From the NCBI RefSeq assembly GCF_027158205.1, contig NZ_JAPVLU010000006.1:1-64000 (forward strand): a stretch of 64,000 bases of DNA. Reading direction: 5' to 3'. Source of the stretch: Streptomyces sp. H39-S7. Lineage in GTDB: Bacteria; Actinomycetota; Actinomycetes; Streptomycetales; Streptomycetaceae. Below, piece after piece: positions 42,805 to 53,100 of the stretch (position 1 is its first letter; each line of letters starts with the position of its first letter). The notes below the pieces were generated by a model. The model did no database searches. It was not told the origin of the DNA and worked only from the letters and a program-made list of their open reading frames with translations. Position numbers and translations under genes: made by a program.

Positions 42805-44199
42805 TCAGGCCAGTGACTCCGACTTGCTCTCCACGTCCTCGATCCCGGTGGGCCGCCCGGCCCGGACCCAGCGTGCGTACAGCCCGCCGGCGATGAGCAG
42901 AGTGGCCGCAAGGGACAGCAGCGGCCAGCCGCGCAACAGGTTCACGGCGAGAGTGAAGGCGACAGCAGCCGCGGCCAGGGCGTTGACCCAGGCCAGTGCC
43001 GGCTTCTTCTCGGTGCGGGCGAAGCTGGTCATGGCGAGCAGGCCGACCAGGAAGCTGACGAAGACCGCGACCGCATAGAAGAGCACGAGTTTCTGCTCCT
43101 GGCCGGCCGCCGCGACGATGATCACGGCAGCGGCGGCCAGGTAGGCGACCACCGACCAGTACGGGGTGTGGTGCTTGTTCGTACGTCCCAGGACCGGCGG
43201 CAGCACGCCCGGCGCGCCCGCCGTGCCCGCCAGGGCCTTCAGCAGACCGGGTCCGGCCTGGAAGGACGAGCTGGCAGCCGCCAGCAGCAACAGCGAACTG
43301 GTCAGCTGGAACGCCCCATACAGCCAGCCGGGGCCGGCCGCCGCGTGCGCGATGTCGGCGATCTGGGTGGAGTCGGCGTCCGGGATACCGACGTGCAGAC
43401 GTACGGCAAGAGCGGTCAGCGCGATCGTCAGCCCGCCGACGATCACCACGAGCAGGGCGAGAGTGCCCCGGCCGAAGCGGCGCCGGTGGTTGTCATCCAG
43501 CTGGCCGAGCTGGGCGATCGCGGTCGACGGCGCCTCGACGCCGGTGGCCAGGGCCATCGCGACGGGGAAGGCGAGTACCACCGCGAGCACCGCCGACCGG
43601 CCCGGGTCGGTGCTGGTCGCGGCGTGCCCCGTCTGGTGCGGGGAGACGAAGCCGAGCACGAGCACGACGACGGAGACCACGACGAACAGCACGGTCATCA
43701 CCGCGAACAGCAGCCGGCCGCCGTGCCCGAACCAGGTCAGCCCGGCCACCAGCACCAGCAGCCCGAGGGCCAACGGGACTCGGGCTCCCGCCAGTTCGGG
43801 GACCAGGGCGATCACCGCGCTGGACGCCGCCGAGATCGAGATGCCGATGGTCAGGACGAAGTCCACCACCAGCGCGCCGATGGGCAGGAAGGTCCAGCGG
43901 GGCCCGAAGGCCCGCCCGGCCGCAGCCGCCGCTCCCCCGCCCTTGGGGAAACGGCGTACCAGCTGCCAGTAGTTGGCGGTCACCACCACGACCAGGCCCA
44001 CCACCAGCGACATGGTCGGCAACAGCAGCGCCAGATCGCCGTCCAGGGCCCGCAGAGCCGCCTCGATGGCGTACGCGACGGATGACACCGGGTCGGCGAT
44101 GACCGCGAAGGCGAACGCGAAGAAGAGGACCGAGCGGCGCGGGCCACAGGAAGCGCCGAGGGGCGCGCCGGCAGGGCGAACCTGCCCACGGAGAGACAT
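42805..44199 (-). CDS. APC-family amino acid/cation permease
   Basis: 464 residues from the ATG at 44199 (MSLRGQVRPAG), preceded by AAAGG; ATG at 44214 and 44274 are in frame but less likely. It has about twelve helices. SVLFFAFAFAVIADPVSSVA and AIEAALRALDG match the first helices of the APC superfamily, and FPKGGGAAAAAGRAFGPRW is the conserved loop. The substrate is unknown. A sequence element shared with the cation/proton antiporter gene lies 54 bases upstream. Confidence 0.83.
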   Translation of the reverse strand: MSLRGQVRPAGAPLGASCGPRRSVLFFAFAFAVIADPVSSVAYAIEAALRALDGDLALLLPTMSLVVGLVVVVTANYWQLVRRFPKGGGAAAAAGRAFGPRWTFLPIGALVVDFVLTIGISISAASSAVIALVPELAGARVPLALGLLVLVAGLTWFGHGGRLLFAVMTVLFVVVSVVVLVLGFVSPHQTGHAATSTDPGRSAVLAVVLAFPVAMALATGVEAPSTAIAQLGQLDDNHRRRFGRGTLALLVVIVGGLTIALTALAVRLHVGIPDADSTQIADIAHAAAGPGWLYGAFQLTSSLLLLAAASSSFQAGPGLLKALAGTAGAPGVLPPVLGRTNKHHTPYWSVVAYLAAAAVIIVAAAGQEQKLVLFYAVAVFVSFLVGLLAMTSFARTEKKPALAWVNALAAAAVAFTLAVNLLRGWPLLSLAATLLIAGGLYARWVRAGRPTGIEDVESKSESLA

Positions 44200-44253
44200 G
44201 CGAGAGCCTTTCATGACAGACCAAATGCGGAACGCACAAACGCGCAACGCATT

Positions 44254-44277
44254 GCCGACCAGGCTTCCCGGCACACC
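44254..44277 (-). promoter_or_regulatory. Shared leader element, copy 2
   Basis: Same element as at 11604-11627: GCCGACCAG, one variable base (G here), then CTTCCCGGCACACC, 23 of 24 bases identical. The sequences on either side differ, so it is not part of a longer duplication. It lies in the probable leader of the APC permease gene. Confidence 0.5.
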
Positions 44278-44638
44278 AGATCAGAGCCTACGTCAGGAAA
44301 TCGCTAGGGACCGTCAGGAAATCGTCAAGAATCCCGCACCGCCGGACTGCGCCATACTGGTCAAGGAGAAGCGAAAGAGCACCGATGATCACCGTGCGGC
44401 GCCAGTCGCCGGCCCGGCCCGGCCGCGATGTCCACGCCGACGATGAGGGTCCTGGCGGCGAACGGCAGCCCGGACAAAGTAGGGGCGCGTGGCCGACAGG
44501 GCGCTTCATGCCGGGCGAACCCCCTCCCTTTCCCTACGACAGGCGGGCAGTCGCTCCGGCGTCGGCACTTTCCCGCTACACGAAGCGCAAGACGGCCGGT
44601 TGACCGTTTTTGTTGCTGCGCCGACCGCCGACTTCCAT

Positions 44639-44663
44639 CAACCTTTGGACTATGCAAAGGTTG
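44639..44663. promoter_or_regulatory. Inverted repeat upstream of the Ddn-like gene
   Basis: CAACCTTTG and CAAAGGTTG are perfect 9-base arms around GACTATG. The segment TATGCAAAG (44652-44660) is identical to half of the MarR operator at 13586-13600, and CTTGCAAAG follows at 44665-44673. It lies 50 bases upstream of the Ddn-like ATG, so it may be an operator for the same or a related MarR protein. Confidence 0.5.
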
Positions 44664-44712
44664 TCTTGCAAAGCATTCTGGTCCCCGAATTCCCCGCCGG
44701 AGCAGACCCCGC

Positions 44713-45276
44713 ATGCCCGAAAGGCAGGCTGTGACTCCCCAACCCGACGCACCGCACCGCCCCCACCCGCCGACCGGCTGGCGACGCACAGTGGCTCGGC
44801 TTCCGGTCCACCTCTACCGGCTGGGCCTCGGGCCGCTCTTCGGCAAACGGATGCTGCTGCTCATCCACACCGGACGCACCTCCGGCCGGGCCCGCAACGT
44901 GGTCATCGAAGTGGTGGCGTACGACGCCCAGCAGCACACCTGGACCGTTGCCTCCGGCTTCGGCCCGAAGGCCCAGTGGTACCGGAACCTTCGTCACACC
45001 CCACAGGCCACCATCCAGGTCGGCCGCTGCTTCCATGCCGTGACCGCCCACTTCCTGAGCGAGGAAGAAGGCGGCCGGGTCATGGCCGTCTACGCCCCCA
45101 AGCACCCCAGGGCCGCCCGCCTACTCTGCTCCTACATGGGCTTCGAGACGAACGGCAGCGCCGACAGTTACCGGGCCGCGGGCGGGCACATCCCCTTCGT
45201 GCGCTTGGAGGAATCCATGCCCGCTGGGCGGGGACCAGCACGGGATACAGAGCGCGCAGAGCGCTCTGACGGGTGA
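44713..45276 (+). CDS. Ddn-like nitroreductase/deazaflavin (F420)-dependent oxidoreductase
   Basis: 187 residues from the ATG at 44713. Family features are GLGPLFGKRMLLLIHTGRTS, VIEVVAYDAQQHTWTVASGF, and KAQWYRNLRHTPQATIQVG. Members use reduced F420 to reduce quinones or nitro compounds, and some protect against oxidative stress. The C-terminus is extended by about 30 residues rich in Arg and Glu. The inverted repeat at 44639 suggests repressor control. Confidence 0.85.
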   Translation: MPERQAVTPQPDAPHRPHPPTGWRRTVARLPVHLYRLGLGPLFGKRMLLLIHTGRTSGRARNVVIEVVAYDAQQHTWTVASGFGPKAQWYRNLRHTPQATIQVGRCFHAVTAHFLSEEEGGRVMAVYAPKHPRAARLLCSYMGFETNGSADSYRAAGGHIPFVRLEESMPAGRGPARDTERAERSDG

Positions 45277-45332
45277 ACCAGCCGCTGGCCTTGACTCAAG
45301 GCCGTGACTCTGTTGGTAATCTTCGCGTGCCC

Positions 45333-45735
45333 CTACGCGATGCCGAGGGCGGTGCAGAGGGCCCGGAAGCAGGTGGCTCGGCGGCGGGCCCGTGGTGTGT
45401 CGCTGATCCAGTCGGCGACACGGGTGATGTTGCAGGCCATGCCGGTGAAGACATGCTGTACGTGGGTCTTGGCCAGGCCGCGGTAGCGGGACCGGCGCGG
45501 GCCATGGACTCGGACGTTCTGGGAGAGCGTGGCTTCGATGCCGGCCCGGATCGCTTACCACCGTTGCCAGTCCTCGGTCTGCTGGTCGAGCCGGTTTCTG
45601 GTCTGGATCTCGTGGAGCGGGCGGGGCAGGAAGGAGATCGCCCGAGGGCGGCTGGCCGAGGATGTGCACGTGGTGCGGTCGGGGCATACCCGCCAGTCCG
45701 CCTCGGCGAACCGGGCCTGGAGGTAGTCGTGCCCG
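45333..45735 (-). pseudogene. IS1182-like transposase C-terminal fragment
   Basis: Minus-strand sequence reads CPDRTTCTSSASRPRAISFL, RNRLDQQTEDWQRW, then a TAA where a Tyr is expected, then AIRAGIEATLSQNVRVHGPR, SRYRGLAKTHVQHVFTGMA and a final stop. This matches the C-terminal part of DDE transposases of the IS1182 group. The in-frame stop and the missing N-terminus show that it is dead. Beyond it to 45942 another minus frame (AQELVERLVTEGSIRITAPD) is a scrap of a different protein. Confidence 0.7.
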
Positions 45736-46085
45736 CTGATCCTCAAGGGTCCCCAGTACCGCGACCTCGTCGTTATCGGGAGCGGTGATCCGGATGCTCC
45801 CTTCGGTGACGAGCCGCTCGACCAACTCCTGCGCCTTCGCCCGCCGGGCCCGCGCGACGGGCCGCTCGCTGTGGGGCGCCCGTGGCTTGGCGGGCACCGC
45901 CAGCTCCCTCCCGCCGGCGACCGCAGAGTCATCGTCGATCATCAGAAACCTACGATCCCGCAAAGATCCACCGAGCACCAGTCACCCGACATCAAGGTTC
46001 CAGCACCCTCGTCGACAACGGGGACCCGCCGAGCCCGCATTGGCGTATAGAGCCGAAAGGCGTCCCGTCAGCACCGGGAATCCTC

Positions 46086-46230
46086 TGGGACTTTCCTGGG
46101 ACTTCCGACCCCATCAACCGGCACGAACGTGAAACAGCTGAAAGGTCATTCACGCAGGTCAGCTGGCATCAGCCCCTCATCGCGGCAGGTCACCGTGTTC
46201 GCAGGTCCCTTCCGCGACATCTGAGGGCCG
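46086..46230. repeat. Left member of an island-flanking repeat
   Basis: Starts with TGGGACTT-N3-TGGGACTT and continues with GTGAAACAGCTGAAAG and CGCAGGTCAGC, ending near CTTCCGCGACATCTGA (46206-46222). A related stretch with the same order of blocks lies at 62577-62721. About three quarters of the bases agree by eye. The core TGGGACTT-N3-TGGGACTT occurs a third time at 46292-46312. The placement suggests attachment-site derivatives of the integrative element between them. Confidence 0.55.
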
Positions 46231-46291
46231 TATTGCCGCACCCCTTTTGAACTGGACGAATTCAGATCAGCAAGGGGGGCGGCGGCATCTG

Positions 46292-46312
46292 TGGGACTTC
46301 CCTGGGACTTCG
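46292..46312. repeat. Third copy of the TGGGACTT double motif
   Basis: TGGGACTT-CCC-TGGGACTT without the longer homology seen in the other two copies. It may be a partial att-like site or scrambled remnant. Confidence 0.45.
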
Positions 46313-46576
46313 GGCGGGAGTCAGGCGCTACGAGCCGCAGGCCTGGTTCGACGCCGGGGCCTCGCGAAGATCGTGTCGGTGTGGTAGTGCCCCGTGCGCC
46401 TGCGCGAGGAAGGAGGGGGAAGGAGTGCTTAAGCAACGTGAATTCCGGGCCTGACTGGGCCGGTTATTGGGCCAGGGAGACGACCGGTTCTCCCGCCTCC
46501 AACTCCTCGGAGGCATGGAATTTCCGCTGGGCGTGACAACCGTGCTCACGGGACGGCTCCCATAGACGGGACCCGA

Positions 46577-46758
46577 CCGGGGTGCTCTCCTCCAGCGGAG
46601 CAATCACGCCGGAAGGGGCCTGCCTGTCCTACGTCAGAGCCGTCCCCAAGCACCGGAAGGTCCATGGCCCCCGCATCAACCAACTCATCGGTCAGGCTCC
46701 ACCCGAATCATGGAAGCAACTCTCGTGCGGGGACGTCACCAGAGACCCGCGGATCTAA
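46577..46758 (+). pseudogene. IS701-like transposase fragment
   Basis: One plus frame reads PKHRKVHGPRINQLIGQAPP, ESWKQLSCGDVTRDPRI and stops. This resembles the region of IS701-type transposases that reads WQRLSCGDGAKGPR. No flanking catalytic parts are present. Confidence 0.5.
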
Positions 46759-46849
46759 GGCTGGGCCGCGGACAGGTTGTCAAGCTGTCTGGAAATTCGA
46801 CGCTGCCGACCCACCCGCCAGCGGTGGATTCCGGTCCGCCGGAGAACCA

Positions 46850-47077
46850 TCAAGGGTGCTTCCAGAGCCCGAAGAACAAGCCTGGGGGGATGTCTGCAGC
46901 AAAACAACTAGCTGCCTGAATATCTCCGGCTTCCGCTGCCGTTTTACTAGCCAAGTTTACAGACGTAGCGAATGTGACATTCGTAGGATGAGGTGCCGCC
47001 CGAAGAGCAGCCGTCGTTGGACAACTGTTGTGCACGAGCACTGCCGTATTTCCGGCGACCACACAGTACGTGTGCTA
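46850..47077 (-). pseudogene. Orphan Rhs/Hint C-terminal toxin tail
   Basis: The minus strand reads HTYCVVAGNTAVLVHNSC, the end of a Hint autoprocessing domain (compare LHTYYVLAGQTPVLVHN in the Rhs protein at 50111-57865), then a different C-terminal segment of about 57 residues: PTTAALRAAPHPTNVTFATS and so on to FGLWKHP and a stop. A TAG stands just before HTY, so only the tail is left. It looks like a displaced toxin module (orphan CT), without an immunity gene that I can see. Confidence 0.65.
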
Positions 47078-47127
47078 TGCGACCCCCTCACCTGCTCCAC
47101 CTCGTCAACGACCCCGACTTCGACCGG

Positions 47128-48170
47128 ACCGCGCACAGCAGCAGATCGAACGCCTCGGCGGCTGCACCGAGCCCGTCCGTCTGAGCGGCCAGAGCGCCAC
47201 CGTCGACAACGTCCGCACCCACCCCCGCGTCTTCGCCACCCTCACCGCCCCCTACTGCGGAACCGACCACAACCGCCCCGACACCCGGCCCTGCCGCTGC
47301 GGCACCCGCCGCTCACCCACAGACGCGCTGCGCGTCGTTCCGGGTGTCCTTCGCGAAGGTTGCCGAGTACCAGAAGCATGGCCTGGTCCACTTCCACGCT
47401 GTGATCCGCCTCGACGGCCAGGACGGCAACACCCAGCCCCCACCGTCCTACGCCACCGCCGCCGTACTCACCGCCGCCATCCGCTCCGCCGCACCACGCA
47501 CCCGCATCACGGTCACCTGGACGCGATCGGGGAACGCGAACTCTCCTGGGGCCAGCAACTCGACGTCACCGAGATCGCCGCCTTCGGCACCGACAGCGAA
47601 CTCACCGACCAAGCCGTGGCCGCCTACGTGGCCAAGTACGCCACGAAGTCCGCCGACGCCTCCGGCACCCTCGACCGCGCCCTGTACTGCCGCCCCGGCC
47701 AGGGACGCGGAGCCACCCTCCTGCCCCATGGGACCCGCTTACGTGCACTGCCTGCAAAGGCACCGGACAGGCCCGGCCACTGCCCCCGCCTCGCCGTCGC
47801 CCGCCACGTCAGGCAGATGATCCGCACCTGCTGGGAGCTGGGCAAGCTGCCCGAGTTCTCCGACCTTGAGCTCTGGAAGTGGGCGCACATGCCCGGCTTC
47901 CGGGGCCACTTCTCCACCAAGTCCCGCCGCTACTCCGTCACGCTCGGCGCGCTGCGCGACGCGCGTCGCGCCTGGCGCACCGAACAGGCCCGCACCCACG
48001 CCGGCCTCCCTGAACGCGATGCGGACACGACTCTCGTCGTCGGCCACTGGGACTACCTCGGCTCGGGCTACAGCCCCGGTGCGAGCCTCCTCGCCGCCCA
48101 CGTCTGGCACCGCAGGGCCCGGGAACGGCAGTTCGCGGCCGAAGGAGGCAGTCGATGGCCTCGCTCCCGC
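47128..48170 (+). pseudogene. repSA: RepSA-like replication initiator of an integrative element, decayed
   Basis: Pieces of the pSAM2-type initiator are seen in order: QQIERLGGCTEPVRLSGQSA, THPRVFATLTAPYCGTDHNR, then in another frame VSFAKVAEYQKHGLVHFHAV with IRLDG, then AAYVAKYATKSADASGTLDR, and GFRGHFSTKSRRYSVTLGAL. Internal deletions (most of the zinc region is missing) and at least two frame changes show that it is inactive. The family opens circular element DNA for rolling-circle replication. Confidence 0.78.
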
Positions 48171-48378
48171 CGACCGTCCTCCGCACGGAGACGGCCCCGG
48201 TTCTGGATCTGCTGACGGTGCCCCAGGCCATGGCCCGCCTCCAGCTCGGCCGCTCCGCGTCTACGACCTGCTCCGCACCCGCCAACTCGCCTCGATCACC
48301 CTCGGCCGCGCCCGCCGCATCCCCACCCACGCCCTCGCCGACTTCGCCCACACCCGCCTCGAACAGGAAGCCGCCTGA
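48155..48378 (+). pseudogene. xis: Xis-like excisionase, frameshifted
   Basis: The first frame reads VLDLLTVPQAMARLQLGR; after about 48252 the frame changes to RVYDLLRTRQLASITLGRAR, RIPTHALADFAHTRLEQEAA. Together they form a MerR-like excisionase helix-turn-helix. It lies between rep and int, as in pSAM2-type elements. Confidence 0.68.
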
Positions 48379-49655
48379 TGACCACACCCCGCGACACCCC
48401 CGCCTCCCGCCGCGTCCGCGCCAACGGAGACGGCACCATCTACCAGCACAAGGACAGCCGCTGGGAAGCCGCCGGATACGTCCTGGCCCCCGGCAACACC
48501 CGCAAGGAAGCCCTCGCCAAGCTCACCGAAAAGATCGCCGCCAGCAACCGCGGCCTCCCCGCCCCCTCCGCGCAGGGCGGCCTGGCCGCGTATCTGACGT
48601 ATTGGCTTCAGAACGTCGCCGTCCACCAGCTCCGCGAGAACACCCACACCCGCTACACCGCCGTCGCCCGGCTCTATCTCATCCCCGGACCGGGGAAGAA
48701 GAAGCTCGCAAAGCTCACGGCCAAGGATGTCTGTACCTGACTCAACCAGCTCCGCACCACCTGCCAGTGCTGCGCGCGCGGCCTCGACATCGCTCGAGAT
48801 CAGCCCCTGTGCTGCGCGGTCGGGAAGTGCTGCTCCAAGCGGCTCTCGCCGCTGACCTTGGCCTACGTGCACTCCGTGCTCAAGTCGGCTCTGGAGCACG
48901 CGGTACGCGAAGAGGAAATCCCACGCAACGTCGCCCGCAACGTCCGCACCGGCACACCCCGACCTCGCCGCCGCGAACCCCTCACCGCCAAGGAAGCGCG
49001 CGAGTTCATGACCGCCTCCAGCGGCCACCGGTTGCAGGCGCTGTTCGAACTCGCCCTGCACACGGGGCTCCGGAAGGGCGAACTCCTCGGCCTGCGCTGG
49101 GAAGACCTCGACCTCGTCGGCGGAACGGCCAGCATCCGACGCACCCTCCAGCGCACCAACTCCAGCGGCTTGACGGCCCTCCCCACCAAGACCCAGAGCT
49201 CCGAAGGGCGCATCGCTCTGCCGACGCCGTGCCTGCACTCACTCGAACAACACCGCAGCCGACAACTCCAGGAACGCGAAGCGGCGAGCAAGCACTGGCA
49301 GGACAGCGGCTACGTGTTCACGCGGCGCAAGGGCGCCCCGATCGAAGGCGCCACCCTCACCCGGCACTTCAACGCTCTGCTCCACCACGCCAGAAACGGC
49401 CGCATCCGGTTTCATGACCTCCCCCACTCGGCGGCGACCCTCCTCCTGGAGCAAGGTGTCGAACTCGTCGTGATCAAGGAGCTGTTGGGGCATGCCCACA
49501 TCGGCGTTACCGCCACCGTGTACGCCCACGTACGACTTCGCCTCCAGCGCGACGCCATTGATTTCCTCGGCAACGCCCTCCGCGACCCCGCCGAGCCCAC
49601 CACACGACCCGGCGACGGCGACGAACAACCCCTTTGCGCAGCGCCCGTCCGCTGA
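48378..49655 (+). pseudogene. int: Tyrosine-type integrase, nonsense and active-site mutated
   Basis: The frame from 48378 carries the N-terminal AP2/SAM-like domain and reads LTAKDVCT, then TGA at 48738-48740, where relatives have Trp (KDVRTWLNQLR). The frame continues with the catalytic domain: TGLRKGELLGLRWEDLDLVG (first Arg), the Lys region, FHDLPHSAATLLLEQ and GHAHIGVTATVYAHV (Tyr). The motif is normally HDLRH; the Arg codon at 49422-49424 is CCC (Pro), a one-base change from CGC. So the enzyme is disabled twice over. Confidence 0.85.
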
Positions 49656-49684
49656 CGTTGCCGACAGGTACTGCCGTCAGAAGC

Positions 49685-49727
49685 CCCTGGAGCCCCACCG
49701 GACATTATGTCCGGTGGGGCTCCAGGG
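49685..49727. terminator. Perfect 43-base palindrome between convergent genes
   Basis: Arms of 21 bases (starting CCCTGGAGCCCCACCGGACA) are perfectly complementary around a single T at 49706. It lies between the integrase stop (+) and the immunity gene stop (-), so it is well placed as a bidirectional terminator. There is no T run. Confidence 0.7.
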
Positions 49728-49754
49728 AGCGAATGGCCAGCCCAAGGAAGCCGA

Positions 49755-50114
49755 CTAAGCGCGGAATTCGAAGAGCGATGGTGAATCGAAATCGCACTCT
49801 GCTTCACGCCACGCCGGCTTTGCTGAAATGACGAAACTCCGCATATCCCCTTCGAGTAGATAGGTCCCGCCGGGTTTCAATCCAGGCGGGAGATTCCCGG
49901 ATACGCTCGAAGCCTCCCCCGGGTCGGCTTCTGCGATTTTAACACCGCGATAAACTGACCTCGTAGACATGAATTCAACATGTCCGAAATAGATCTCGAC
50001 CCGCGTCACCGTTCGAGCAATTCGGTCGGGATTGCTGCGCAGGATCAGCTGTCGATGCGACGCACTGAAGCTCCACACTTCGAACTTCCTGCCGGATTCA
50101 TACAGTAGTTTCAT
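49755..50114 (-). CDS. Putative immunity protein for the Rhs toxin
   Basis: 119 residues whose start overlaps the stop of the Rhs gene by four bases (ATGA). It begins MKLLYESGRKFEVWSFSASH and contains RQLILRSNPDRIARTVTRVE and LKPGGTYLLEGDMRSFVISA, a beta-rich soluble protein without a signal peptide. Base composition is less GC-rich than its neighbours. Immunity genes lie directly after polymorphic toxin genes, and that is the only evidence for the role; no family was recognised. Confidence 0.6.
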   Translation of the reverse strand: MKLLYESGRKFEVWSFSASHRQLILRSNPDRIARTVTRVEIYFGHVEFMSTRSVYRGVKIAEADPGEASSVSGNLPPGLKPGGTYLLEGDMRSFVISAKPAWREAECDFDSPSLFEFRA

Positions 50115-53100
50115 TTGATCCCCGCCGCCGCTCGTATAGCAGCAAAGTCAGGCACGTGCATCGTCGCTGGCATACCATTCCAGTACCAGTTGATCGAGTC
50201 CCAGCTTCGATTGCCCAACACTACATTTCTGCCGATGACACTCATCTCCCAGGATGTTCCGTAACTCGACTCCGTCGCCATCTTCATCCCGCCCTGAACT
50301 CCTCGAGTATAGGCGTTAGCGAACGCTTCGGCAGGAGTCGCCCCGGGGAGTCCGTCAAGCGACACCGTTAGCCGAGTGTTTGAGTTACGCACCGCTTCTT
50401 GAACCCCGTTCATCCACCCAGGAAGGCCATTCTCTGAAACATCGCCATAGTTTCCGTCATTGAATGTGTGGGCGCTTGAATCTCCAGCCGCCCGCCGTGA
50501 GGATGCCAGAGCATTTGAATGATCTCCAACTCCCAATACGACGCTATCCTGGCAGGTGTTATGCACCAGGACCGGCGTCTGGCCAGCGAGTACATAGTAC
50601 GTGTGGAGTTCGGCGACGGTGAGGTTGTAGCGGTTGGCGGCACCGGGGGTGATGTGGAGGGTCAGGACCGTAACGTGCTGGTCCTCGTCGGTGTTCAGGG
50701 CGTGGCCGGGCTGGAGTTTCCCGGCGGGGACCCAAGTGTGGGTGGTGTCATCCCAGAAGGGGTGTTTGGAGGTGGTGTGGAGAGTGGCCGGCTTGCCGTC
50801 CTCGCCCCGGACGGTGACATCGAGGAGGTCGGTGTCGTAGTTGATGATGGTGGCGGTGACGGTGTGAGGGCCGGCGTGCTTGCCGGTGTCGGGGTCGGCG
50901 GCTTCGACCTTGTCCCCGACCGTGATGTCACCGATGGGTTTGGTCTGGCCTTGATCCATCAGGACCGGGGTGTCAGGGGAGAAACTACAGCGCGTGGCTT
51001 CGGTGGCGGCGGGCTTGTCCTGTGTCCCGGTTCCTGGTGCGCTCGATTCGTCGGCATTTTTTGGTGCCTTGGGAGCAGGATCCGCACTGGGAGTGGTATC
51101 CGACGGAGTCTTACTGCTGACGAGGTCCTCGGCAGTTTTCTCAGCAGTTTTGGCTTCCTTGGCCACCCTCGCAGCCTTGAATGCCTTGTACCCGAATTTG
51201 AGTACCTTGGCGAGCCCCAAGCCATCGATGGCCAACGACACTATCGTTCCGGAGACATTGCCGGTCTTGTAGCCGAGACTCTTGTCGATGCCGAGGAGGC
51301 TCCCGAATGGGTGGCTGTAGTCCTTCGCGACGTAGGGAGGCGGCGGTGCCATCGGGCTGGCCACCGTGGCGAAGGCGTTGTTGAAGTACCCGACCCCGTT
51401 GGCTGCCGCGCTGTACAAGGGGCCGACGAAGGAATCCAGCGCCCCGATGGCACCTCTACCCACGCTCTCCAAGGTGACGTTGCCGCCGGGATCGCCGCCG
51501 CTGGAACCGGATCCACCGCCACCGCCACCGCCGCCGTCCCGGAGCCACATGAGGCCGGTGGGGTCGCTGCCGTTGACGGGGTCGTTGCCGGCGTAGGTGT
51601 AGCCGCCCATCTGGTTGGGGTCGCCGGCTTCGAAGATGGGGTCGACCGTGAGGAAGCGGCCCAGGACGGGGTCGTAGTTGCGGGCGCCCAGGAGGTTGAG
51701 TCCGGTGGTGGTGTCGGCGGGTTGGCCGAGGTACCCGTGGTTGTCCGCCCAGCCGGTGGGGGCGGTTCCGCGGGGGGCTCCGTAGGGGTCGTAGGCGCGG
51801 CGGGTGACGGCCAAGGTGGTGCGGTTGACCTGGAGTTGTGCGGTGTGTTGGGGGTTGGCCGGCTGGTAGGTGAGGGTGCCGGTGGAGGAGCGGGTGATGG
51901 TGGTGCCGTCGGGGTGGGAGTAGTACCGCAGCCCGGAGACGGTCTGTTTGGCGGTGTCCAAGGTGAGCTGTTCGGCGCCGCCGAACAGGTAAAGGATGTT
52001 GCTGCCCGGACCTTTTTGTACCAGCAGGCCGCCGTCGGCGTCGTACAGGTAGCTGGAAGCGACGGTGCCGGAGCCGGCCTTGGGGGTGACGCTTTGGGTG
52101 CGTCCCTCGGCGTCGTAGGTGAAGGTCTGCGTCGTGGCGGCGGCGGTGCCGACCTTGGTGTCGCGGCTCTTGGTGTTGCCGGCGGCGTCGTAGCGCGGGG
52201 TCAGCGTGGTGGTGCCGGTCGCGTCAGTGGTCGTCACGCTGATCGCGGTGTTGGGCTGCGTCGCGGCGGTAGTGCCGTTTCCGGGGTAGCTGCTGCTCTG
52301 CGTGGTGTTCTTCAGCGCGTTGCCGGTGATGTCGTGCTTGACCTGCTGAGTACGGTCGCCGAGCAGGTTGTATGTGAACGACTGCCAGTACGAGGCCGGA
52401 CCGCCGATGGTGCCAGGGGTGGGGGTACTGGTGGTGCAGTGGGACAGCTGTCCGGTGGTGGGGGTGCTGGTGCCCTTGGTGTCGGTCCAGGCTTCGGAGA
52501 GGCGGTTGATCCCGTCGTAGGAGAAGCATTGTGTGTCGGTTCCGGTGATGGCGGTGCCGTTGGACTGGGTGTCGGAGACCGCTTTAAGGTTGCCGGCCTG
52601 GTCGTAGCCGTAGGTGGTGGCGTCGATCGGCCCGAACTCGTTGGGCTGCAAACTCACCGTGTTGGTGGCCAGGCGGCCGGTGGCGTCGTCGTAGGTCTGC
52701 GCGGTGCGCAGTTGCTTGCCGTACACGCCGTAGGTGGACTGCTGGATCTGCCCGAGGGGGCTGTACAAGGCGGTGTCGAGGTAGGGGTTGTCGTCCGACC
52801 CGGTTTCCAGCAGCAGCCCTTGCAGGTCGTAGCCGTAGCCGACCGACTCCGTCGGCAGACCACCGTCCGGGCCATAGTCGGTGGACGCCAGAAGCCCGAC
52901 CCGCGGGGTGTACTTAGCGGCCATCGTGTAGGTGTTGGCGAGTTTCCCCTCGGCCGGGGGAATGACGACGGTGGTGCCGGTGGGCTGGTACGCGGTGGTG
53001 TAGCCGGTGATGCTCTTGACGTACGCGCTACCGCTGGTGGTGGAGCCGCCGACGTAGCGGGTGGACGAGACGGGCAGGCCCTTGGCCAGGGTGTCGTAGC

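Noticed and set aside
42654..42911. Upstream extension of the second RCK protein
   Set aside because: The sequence before the GTG at 42653 is Arg/Pro-rich and unlike the paralogue, and GGGAG stands at the right distance before 42653.
46340..46370. A tRNA-like T-arm (GGTTCGACGCC) near the left repeat
   Set aside because: A five-pair stem with a seven-base loop can be drawn, but no acceptor, D or anticodon arm fits around it.
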